Part shown: positions 1 through 7,300 of the stretch, in pieces
Numbering within the stretch: the first letter of the stretch is position 1
How the letters are laid out: each line of letters starts with the position of its first letter
Source of the DNA: Candidatus Pacearchaeota archaeon
GTDB taxonomy: Archaea > Nanoarchaeota > Nanoarchaeia > Pacearchaeales > GW2011-AR1
Assembly: GCA_002686195.1 (NCBI GenBank)
Contig: NZAS01000153.1
Coordinates: forward strand, 1-8,094
DNA length: 8,094 nucleotides
Direction: 5' to 3'
Program-made: the position numbers and the translations under genes
Notes under the pieces: generated by a model
Database searches by the model: none
What the model saw: only the letters and a program-made list of their open reading frames with translations
Told to the model about the DNA's origin: nothing

Positions 1-89
1 TGATATTTAAAAGAAACAGAAGTAAAACTTATGTCACTATGGACATAAAGGAATTTCTAAGGTTATTATGTGAATCAAAAAATAGTTAA
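1..89 (+). CDS. C-terminal end of an upstream phage gene (partial)
   Basis: Reading from base 3 there is an open frame of 28 codons ending in TAA at 87-89; the gene begins before the window. The visible tail is basic and then amphipathic (it includes KRNRSK and MDIKEFLRLL), which reads like a genuine protein end. It would overlap the primase start by 20 bases, as expected in a tightly packed phage operon. No domain can be recognised from so little sequence. The frame starting at base 1 opens with TGA and stops again at 46-48, so it is a poorer candidate. Function unknown. Confidence 0.45.
   Translation, partial: IFKRNRSKTYVTMDIKEFLRLLCESKNS
59..62 (+). promoter_or_regulatory. Ribosome binding site supporting the primase GTG start
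   Basis: AAGG at 59-62 lies 7 bases before the GTG at 70, good Shine-Dalgarno spacing. This favours GTG as the start: the ATG at 68-70 is followed directly by TGA, and the primase frame has a stop at 46-48, so no start further upstream is possible. Confidence 0.45.
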
Positions 90-1017
90 TCTACTTAATA
101 GAGTCTTAAAGACGAGTGGTAGACAATTAAAAAAAGCCAATGAGTATATGTTTTGGTCGCCTTTTGTAGCACACCATAAACAGAAATTACAAATAAATGT
201 ACAAACAGGTAAATGGCATTGTTGGGTAAGTAATGAGGGTGGTCATAATTTATATCAATTGTTTAAGAAAGTAAATGCTACAAATAATCAATTTTCTGAA
301 TTACGTGATATTGTAGGTACAAATTCGGTTAGTTACAAAAATGATGATAGTGAAACTAAAAAACAAGTCGTTAATTTACCGAAAGAGTTTCTTTCTCTTG
401 CTATAAAACATCCATCACCAGTATATAAACAAGCTGCAAGTTATTTGTTATCAAGGGGTATTACTGGAGATGATATATTAAGGTATAATATGGGGTATTG
501 TGAGAGTGGCCCATACACAAATAGAGTTATAATACCATCTTATGATAAAAATGGGTCGTTAAATTACTTTGTTGGTAGAGACATATACAATAGTAAGTTG
601 AAATATAAGAATCCACCAATATCTAAAGACGTAATTGGGTTTGAATTGTTCATTAATTGGGATGAACCATTAGTATTATGTGAAGGTGTATTTGATGCCA
701 TAGCTATAAAACGTAATGCTATACCATTATTTGGTAAGACTATACAATATAAGTTAAAAACTGAGTTATATAGACAAAGTGTTAAGAAAATTTACATCGT
801 GTTAGATGAAGACGCTAAAATTGACGCGTTAAAACTATCAGCTAAGTTAATGAAGAATGGTGTTGAAGTTTATTATGTAGGTATGCACGATAAAGACCCA
901 TCTGATGTTGGGTTTGCACACATGATTGGTAAAATTAAAAACACTAAAAGGATGAATTTAAAGACTTTTTTACAAAGTAAGTTAGCCACAAAACAAAGTA
1001 AGTTTATAGATATATGA
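70..1017 (+). CDS. DnaG-type phage DNA primase with Toprim domain
   Basis: This 315-residue protein should make RNA primers at the phage replication fork. The N-terminus resembles a CHC2 zinc-binding domain (about residues 26-66: SPFVAHHK, then WHCWVS and GGHNLYQLF), but only Cys51 and nearby histidines remain of the usual Cys/His ligands. The primase core follows: SRGITGDDI (128-136), NRVIIP (151-156), GRD (169-171) and KYKNPP (178-183), all in the order seen in DnaG proteins. The Toprim metal site is intact, with Glu205 in CEGVFDAIAI and Asp246/Asp248 in VLDEDAK. There is no helicase domain, so a separate replicative helicase is expected elsewhere in the genome. Its size is close to that of T4 gp61. 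The stop overlaps the next start as ATGA, suggesting translational coupling with the Mre11-Rad50 gene. The primase core assignment is strong; zinc binding is doubtful. Confidence 0.85.
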   Translation: MNQKIVNLLNRVLKTSGRQLKKANEYMFWSPFVAHHKQKLQINVQTGKWHCWVSNEGGHNLYQLFKKVNATNNQFSELRDIVGTNSVSYKNDDSETKKQVVNLPKEFLSLAIKHPSPVYKQAASYLLSRGITGDDILRYNMGYCESGPYTNRVIIPSYDKNGSLNYFVGRDIYNSKLKYKNPPISKDVIGFELFINWDEPLVLCEGVFDAIAIKRNAIPLFGKTIQYKLKTELYRQSVKKIYIVLDEDAKIDALKLSAKLMKNGVEVYYVGMHDKDPSDVGFAHMIGKIKNTKRMNLKTFLQSKLATKQSKFIDI

Positions 1018-4000
1018 TAAAACAAGATATTCAATTATTTGACAAGTTAAAATACATACACCACATTTCAGATATACAAATACGTAATCTGAAGAGACAT
1101 AAGGAATACGAAGAGGTATTTGAACGTACTTATGAAGAAGTAAGGAAATACCCAGATAATGCAGTAGCATATATTGGTGGTGATATAGCTCATTCTAAAA
1201 CAGAAATGTCACCTGAATTGGTTGACCAACTATCAAGGTTATTTAAAAATTTAGCAGATATAGTTCCAACGATAATAATAGCTGGAAATCACGATTGTAA
1301 CTTAAATAATCGTTCAAGGTTAGATGTTTTAACACCTATTGTAGAAAATTTGAATCATCCACGATTATTTTATTTTAAAGATAGTGGGATTTATAAGTTT
1401 GCTGATGTATCGTTTGTAGTATGGGATGTTTGGGATAAAGAGGATGATTTTATAACAGCTGACCAAGTAGATGGTGATACTAAAATAGTACTATTTCATG
1501 GTACTGTTGATAAATCACAAACAGACTTGGGATTTAAGTTACCATCCGATGTACATATAGATAAGTTTGATGGATATGACCTTGGATTATTGGGTGATAT
1601 ACATAAGAGACAACATCTTAATGAAGAAGAAACTATTTCTTATTGTGGTTCATTAGTTCAACAGAATCATGGTGAGGGATTAGACCACGGCTACTTGAGA
1701 TGGGATGTACCAAGTCGTAAATCTACATATGTACCTATTAAGAATGATTATGGTTATTATACTTTGGATGTAAATAATGGGGTAGTACCAATTGTTAGTG
1801 ATATGCCTTCTAAATCTCGATTAAGGGTTAGAATAACAAACACTAAACCATCACAGTTAAAGAAAGTTTTAGCAGTAATACGAAGTAAATATGGGATAAA
1901 AGAAGTAATAGTAACTAAAACAGATGGTTTTGATAGAAAAGACATTGGTGGTTCAAAGATAGAGATAGGTGATATTACCGATTCTAATCATCAATATAAA
2001 TTAATTAGTGAACATCTTGAAAAAAACTATGCAATAGATGAAGATACTTTACTTGAAATTAAAAAAATAAATGAAGAATTAAATTCAACGTTTTTTCATA
2101 ATGAATATCCAAGAAATATTTTATGGAAATTAAAATCAATGACTTTTGATAATATGTTTTCTTATGGTGAGGATAATGTGGTAGATTTCACAAAACTTGA
2201 TGGTATAGTTGGACTTTTTTCACCAAATGCAAGTGGTAAATCTGCTTTATTGGATGTTTTGTCGTTTTGTTTATATGATACATCATCAAGAGCATTTAAA
2301 GCTGAAAATATTTTAAACAATAGAAAAAATAATTTTTATTGTAAGATTAATTTTGAAATAAGTGATATAGAGTATTATATAGAAAGAAAAGCTAAGAAGT
2401 TAAGTAATGGTCATGTTAAAGTAGATGTTAATTTTTGGATGATTGATGAAACTGGTGAAACAATTTCATTAAATGGTGACCAACGTAGAACAACTAATGT
2501 AAATATTAGAAGTGTTATAGGTTCTTATGAAGATTTTGTTTTAACGGCACTATCTTTACAAAATAATAATACTGTTTTTATAGATAAGACTCAGAGAGAA
2601 CGAAAGGATTTATTATCTAAGTTTATTGGTATAGGTATTTTTGATGAATTGTGGAAAAAAGCTAATGAAGAGATATCTGATGTTTCTGCAGTATTGAGAA
2701 GATTTCAACAAAGAGATTATGATACAGAATTAACAAATACACAAAAGAAATATAATTCATATACTATAGAATATGATAATTTAACAAAACAAAAAGAAGA
2801 GTGGTTAGAAGAATATCAACAATTAAATACTGATGTTATAGAAACTACAAAGAAATTAAAGAATGTTGATGAATCTATAACAGATTTGGAATCATTAAAG
2901 TCTAAAAAAGAAAATTTAAATTCAATTCTAACCGATATAGATGAAAAATTAGGTTTTTGTCAATCACAAGAAAAAGATATTTCTTTAAAAGAGAATAATT
3001 TGTTAGAAAAACATAATAAATATGCCGAAGAAGATATTGATTTTAAATATGATGAATTACAGAAACATGAAGAAAAGAAAAATACCTTGAAAATTGAACT
3101 TGATAAGTTAAAAATTCAAGTACAAAATAAACTTGATAAGATAGAAAAATTGGGTGGATTGGAATATGATAAAAATTGTGATTATTGTATGAAAAATCCA
3201 TTTACACTTGATGCTATAAATACGAAAGAATTATTAGAGAAAGATAAAGAAACGGCTAACAATTATGTTACCGAGTATGATAGAATTGTTGGTATTATAA
3301 AATCACTTGTATATGTTAATGATGATAAAATACAATATGATGATATAAGACAAAAATTAAATGATGTCGAGGTATTAAAAAATAAAATAGATAGTCAATT
3401 AATATTATTAACAGAGAAAAAAGAAAATATTATTGAAAGAATGGGGTCTGTTGAACAAGATATTACAAATTATTATAAACAAGAAGAAGATGTTATTTTT
3501 AATAAAGAATTAGAAGAAGATATAGTAGAACTTAAAGATTCAATGGTTAATTTATCTGGTCTAATTGATAATATAGAAAATGATATTAAAATTGTACATG
3601 GTAATGTTAAGGTAGAAGAAAATAATAAGAAAAATATATTATCAACAATTAAAGAAGTAGAAGAGTTGGAAATTAAATATAAAGCGTATGAGTTTTATTT
3701 GAATGCCGTTAAACGTGATGGTGTTCCATATGAATTGATATCAAAAGCTATTCCAACTGTAGAAGGAGCTGTAAATGAAATATTAGCTCAAATAGTAGAA
3801 TTTTCTGTAATGTTGGAAATGGATGGTAAGAATATTAATTGTTATATTGTATATGATGATAATAGAATTTGGCCTCTTGAATTGACAAGTGGAATGGAAA
3901 AATTTATTTCTTCTTTAGCTATACGTGTTGGTTTGATTAATGTTTGTAATTTACCAAGTACTAATTTTCTTGCTATTGACGAGGGATTTGGTAATATGGA

Positions 4001-4160
4001 TTCCGATAATTTAAATTCTGTTTATAATTTATTTCAATATTTGAAATCACAATTTCAATTTACTATGATTGTATCACACATTGAGGGCATGAGAGATGCC
4101 GTTGATACTTTATTAGAACTTAAAAAAGAAGAAGGTTTTAGTAAGATAACTTTTAACTAA
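1014..4160 (+). CDS. Fused Mre11-Rad50 (SbcD-SbcC; T4 gp47-gp46-like) recombination nuclease/ATPase
   Basis: A 1048-residue protein joining two normally separate subunits. Residues 14 to about 240 are an Mre11/SbcD calcineurin-like nuclease: motif I SDIQ (Asp20, Gln22), motif II GGDIAH (Asp57, His60), motif III GNHD (92-94), His162 in FHG, and GDIH (195-197). A capping and linker part runs to about 375. Residues 376-1048 form a Rad50/SbcC ATPase: relaxed Walker A SPNASGKS (403-410), a Q-loop-like LQNNN, a long Lys/Glu/Asn-rich coiled coil interrupted by the zinc hook CDYC (722-725), the signature-like LTSGMEKF (from 957), Walker B AIDEGFG (Asp989, Glu990) and the H-loop His1022. By family knowledge it would process DNA ends for recombination-dependent replication and repair, dimerising through the hook. 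Motif I has Gln where His is usual. The start overlaps the primase stop as ATGA with only a weak ribosome site, so coupled translation is likely. The domain assignment is very secure. Confidence 0.93.
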   Translation: MIKQDIQLFDKLKYIHHISDIQIRNLKRHKEYEEVFERTYEEVRKYPDNAVAYIGGDIAHSKTEMSPELVDQLSRLFKNLADIVPTIIIAGNHDCNLNNRSRLDVLTPIVENLNHPRLFYFKDSGIYKFADVSFVVWDVWDKEDDFITADQVDGDTKIVLFHGTVDKSQTDLGFKLPSDVHIDKFDGYDLGLLGDIHKRQHLNEEETISYCGSLVQQNHGEGLDHGYLRWDVPSRKSTYVPIKNDYGYYTLDVNNGVVPIVSDMPSKSRLRVRITNTKPSQLKKVLAVIRSKYGIKEVIVTKTDGFDRKDIGGSKIEIGDITDSNHQYKLISEHLEKNYAIDEDTLLEIKKINEELNSTFFHNEYPRNILWKLKSMTFDNMFSYGEDNVVDFTKLDGIVGLFSPNASGKSALLDVLSFCLYDTSSRAFKAENILNNRKNNFYCKINFEISDIEYYIERKAKKLSNGHVKVDVNFWMIDETGETISLNGDQRRTTNVNIRSVIGSYEDFVLTALSLQNNNTVFIDKTQRERKDLLSKFIGIGIFDELWKKANEEISDVSAVLRRFQQRDYDTELTNTQKKYNSYTIEYDNLTKQKEEWLEEYQQLNTDVIETTKKLKNVDESITDLESLKSKKENLNSILTDIDEKLGFCQSQEKDISLKENNLLEKHNKYAEEDIDFKYDELQKHEEKKNTLKIELDKLKIQVQNKLDKIEKLGGLEYDKNCDYCMKNPFTLDAINTKELLEKDKETANNYVTEYDRIVGIIKSLVYVNDDKIQYDDIRQKLNDVEVLKNKIDSQLILLTEKKENIIERMGSVEQDITNYYKQEEDVIFNKELEEDIVELKDSMVNLSGLIDNIENDIKIVHGNVKVEENNKKNILSTIKEVEELEIKYKAYEFYLNAVKRDGVPYELISKAIPTVEGAVNEILAQIVEFSVMLEMDGKNINCYIVYDDNRIWPLELTSGMEKFISSLAIRVGLINVCNLPSTNFLAIDEGFGNMDSDNLNSVYNLFQYLKSQFQFTMIVSHIEGMRDAVDTLLELKKEEGFSKITFN

Positions 4161-4338
4161 CTTTTAATTTATTATTAGTTTTAGTATATCCTTCTTTATT
4201 TCTTTTCAAAGTTAATATATGTTGATTAAGTACAGCACTCATAGTTGTACTTTCTTCCCTAACGTATAGTCTAAACCAATCCATTAGTCTATCTTCTATT
4301 GTAAACGAGTATTTACACTTCATACCGATAATCTCCAT
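4153..4338 (-). CDS. Small ribbon-helix-helix-like predicted DNA-binding protein
   Basis: This 61-residue protein has the pattern of an Arc/MetJ ribbon-helix-helix fold. It shows a short strand with alternating polar residues (about 8-14, CKYSFTI), helix A (15-29, EDRLMDWFRLYVREE), a Ser/Thr turn, and helix B (about 32-46, TMSAVLNQHILTLKR), then a basic tail. Such proteins bind DNA as dimers through the strand and usually repress transcription. It is the only minus-strand gene here, overlaps the 3' end of the Mre11-Rad50 gene by 8 bases, and points away from the structural gene. Two starts are possible. The ATG at 4336-4338 has GGAT 5 bases upstream. The ATG at 4321-4323 (Met6) has GGAG 9 bases upstream and would still include the whole fold (56 residues). 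The fold is inferred from pattern only, and the target is unknown; an anti-sigma or other small regulator is an alternative. Confidence 0.6.
   Translation of the reverse strand: MEIIGMKCKYSFTIEDRLMDWFRLYVREESTTMSAVLNQHILTLKRNKEGYTKTNNKLKVS
4333..4336 (-). promoter_or_regulatory. Possible ribosome binding site for an internal start of the small regulator
   Basis: GGAG on the minus strand lies 9 bases before the ATG at 4321-4323. It is the best Shine-Dalgarno match near either candidate start and may mean the true protein begins at Met6. It overlaps the first ATG, so both starts cannot be used equally well. Confidence 0.35.
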
Positions 4339-4350
4339 CTTTTATCCATA

Positions 4351-4358
4351 TATAAATA
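4351..4358 (+). promoter_or_regulatory. T4-like late promoter (TATAAATA)
   Basis: The octamer TATAAATA matches exactly the consensus recognised by the T4 late sigma factor gp55. It stands 34 bases before the ATG of the large structural gene, giving room for a start near 4366-4370 and a short leader. There is no obvious -35 element, as expected for late T4 promoters. The surroundings are very AT-rich, so chance occurrence is possible, but the position between a replication module and a structural gene is what a late promoter would have. Confidence 0.6.
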
Positions 4359-4392
4359 TACCAAATTTTTATAATTCGATATTTATTATTAT

Positions 4393-7300
4393 ATGGAAAC
4401 CAATATAATAAAACGCCAAAATTTGTATCAAGGTCTAAAAGATTTTGATGTTCTTGTAGATGAGTCTACATTTTTATCTAAATATTTTAATGTCGTTGAG
4501 CTCCCAGAAATAATACCACAAGGCAAATCATCTTTCCTAATAGGTGGTTCTGAATTTTTAAAATCTAATGTTGAACTTAGACTTGAAATTCTTGATGCTC
4601 AAGGTAATTCTATATATACAGAACCAGTTTTAAATTATACAGAAGGTATTTTTAGTAGAGTATCTATAGAAGTTTATAGTGATACTGCACCTGGTGATGC
4701 TACATTATATATTTTAAGTCAGTTAGACCCATTAACTTCCGATGTTGATGTTCCATTGGAGTGGGAAGATGCATATAATGTTCGTTGGACTCGACCAGTT
4801 TTTATTGATTCAGTAGCACCAAATTCAGAACCAATTTTCTTCCATAAACAACCAACACTTAGTGTTAATGAAATAGTAAAACCATATATAGTACAAACTG
4901 TTGCAACAGGTTCAACAGTACTTACTGGTAGTTTAAGTTCCGAAAGTAAACCACATGATGCGTATATTGGTAAAGCTTTTAAAGAAGAAGAATTAATAAG
5001 AGATAAAATAAAAGATATTTTATTAATGAAAATTAATTCAAAGGAGAGTAGAAAGAGAGGAGTTGGTAATTATAAAAGAAGAGGAAGAGCTGTACGAAGA
5101 AGTTCACCAGAAATTGATAAATTTATATTTTCGTTAAAACAAAAGTTTGGTTCAGATACAAAAGCATTATCAGATTTTGTTGGTGGTGAATTAAAAATAG
5201 ATACTCCGTTAATAGATGAAACTGTATTTGAATTAAAACCACACCATCAAGTTCAACCTTACTCTTCAGAAATTATTAAAGTTGTTAATGAGGATGTGGT
5301 TGTTCCACTTGATTTAGTTACGGTATTAGATACTTTGACAAAAGAACTTATACCAGTTCCATTAGCGGAAGATAATACATTTGAAATATCTTATCCTACA
5401 CCAGTAACTCAATCTATTAGTACTACTAATTTTAATTCTTATGCCGAATTAACATTAGATAATTTAAGAACATTTTCTGGCGACATATATCGTGTAAAAA
5501 CATACGTTAGACCAAAGGGTTCTACTTCTGATTATGAGGTTTTAGCAGACCAAGTTATTGAAAATGTAGAAATACTTGTTGATGAAAATTCTATTTCAAC
5601 AAAAGATAGAATTGGATATTTTGATAATCAAGATACGATAGATAACAATTGGACAATACATACAAATTATGCACATACAGTAACAGGTAGTTTGGATTAT
5701 GATTCATCCCAAATAATAGACTCAGTAAAAATTTCTGGTTCTATGACACCAGAAACTAACGCTATAGTATTTGAGACAACTGGTTCATTTGATTTTATAC
5801 AAGATACATATTATACTTTGACTTTTGATGCGTATGCTAGTGGTCAAAGTGGACTTCCACCAGTAATGGATATATATGTTTCTGGTTCTGCGTTTGGTGA
5901 TACTACACAAAAAAACTTTAAAAATGTTCAACAACTTGGTCATAAACTTGGTACACTAAAAACTGATGAAAATAATTTTAATTTTGGTAAAGTAGTTCAT
6001 CCATTTGTAGCAGATATTACAAGTACTGGTAAGTTAATATTTTTGATTAGAAGTGGTATTTTTTATTTATCAGATATCTCGATAACAGCTACAGCTGAAA
6101 CTGGATTTAGTCCAGATTTTATGAAATTAAAGTTACCAATGCCTGGTATATTTTCGGAAAGACCACAAGAGTTTGATTTCTTAGCCGAGTTTTATGATAT
6201 AAATAATAATATAGCAGAAACTGTTGTTATTAAAGAAGGTATATCTTTTGCAGGTGGTAATCTATTTTTAAGTGGTACTGATAATTTATTATCAGGTTCT
6301 ATGTTTATGGGAAGTGAAATAAATACTGGTATAGAAATGGCCGGTGTTAGTTCTGGTTTTATAAGGTCAATTGGGTATGAAGGTTTCGCTAAAGCCGAAG
6401 ATGGTTCGGGTCAAGCCGGATTTATCATTTATAGTGGTTCTGTACTACCTGGTAGTGGCGATAGTTATGAGGGTGTCGGTTTAGAATTACACGATGGTGT
6501 AAGTGGTTCTATGAGGTTCAGAACTGATTTGGGAGTCTTTGAGGTAAAGACACCATCTTTCTTTTTAGGGTCAACTAATCAATTTGTTAGTGGTGCAGAT
6601 GGTAATATAGAAATATCATCATCAAACTTTCATTTGTCTGCTAGTGGTGATGTCAATATGTCTGGTACAATTACAGCTACAGCTGGTGATATAGGTGGAT
6701 TTAATATTAGTAGTGATGCAATTTATTCTGATAGTTTTCTTTTAAGTGGGTCAGCAACAAGTAATGAATATTTTATTTCGTCTTCTAATTTTAATGTTAA
6801 GGCTAGTGGAGATATAACAGCTTCCGCGGCTAAGATTACTGGTACTGTAACTGCCGATTCTGGTCAAATTGGTAATTGGCAAATTATAGATGGTAAGTTA
6901 AGTGGTTCTAATGCTACATTAGATGCTACAGGTGCGGCATTATTTAAAACAGGTGATGGGCCCGATGATAATCCATTGAGTGGTTACTATGTAGATTTTA
7001 CGCCTGGTGATTATTATGTTAGATTTGGTTCAAATTTCGCAGTATCATCAAGTGGAGTATTGATAGCAAGTGGAGCGGTAATAGAGGGTCAATTGACTGC
7101 GTCAACTGGGTTGATAGGTAATTGGAATATAGGTTCTGATTCATTATGGAAGTTAACAGGTGGAAAGTATACAGGAATGTCTTCGACTGGTGATACAAGA
7201 TTTTTTGCTGGAGCCGATTCATTAGCAGAAAGTGGTAGTGGAGTTTTTAATGTAAAATCTAATGGACAAGTTACAGGCTCGGATGTATTATTTAGTGGTG

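Noticed and set aside
4..48. Alternative upstream coding tail in the frame of base 1
   Set aside because: Begins right after a TGA at 1-3 and has only 14 codons before TAA; the frame from base 3 is open to the window edge and more protein-like.
68..73. ATGTGA as a start/stop overlap before the primase
   Set aside because: The frame ending in this TGA has a stop at 23-25 and no plausible coding sequence between.
982..1170. 62-codon minus-strand open frame
   Set aside because: It lies opposite the primase end and nuclease start, whose motifs are clear; hydrophobic composition and no ribosome site suggest a shadow frame.
1757..1945. 62-codon minus-strand open frame
   Set aside because: Fully antisense to the Mre11 capping region, with no recognisable pattern or ribosome site.
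4155..4180. Hairpin AACTAA / TTAGTT as a terminator between converging genes
   Set aside because: Only six base pairs, five of them A-T, with a 14-base loop and no clean T-run; too weak to call.
7019..7222. 67-codon minus-strand open frame
   Set aside because: Fully antisense to the repeat region; its Leu/His/Ser/Gln-rich, repetitive composition mirrors Gly/Ser/Thr codons of the real gene.
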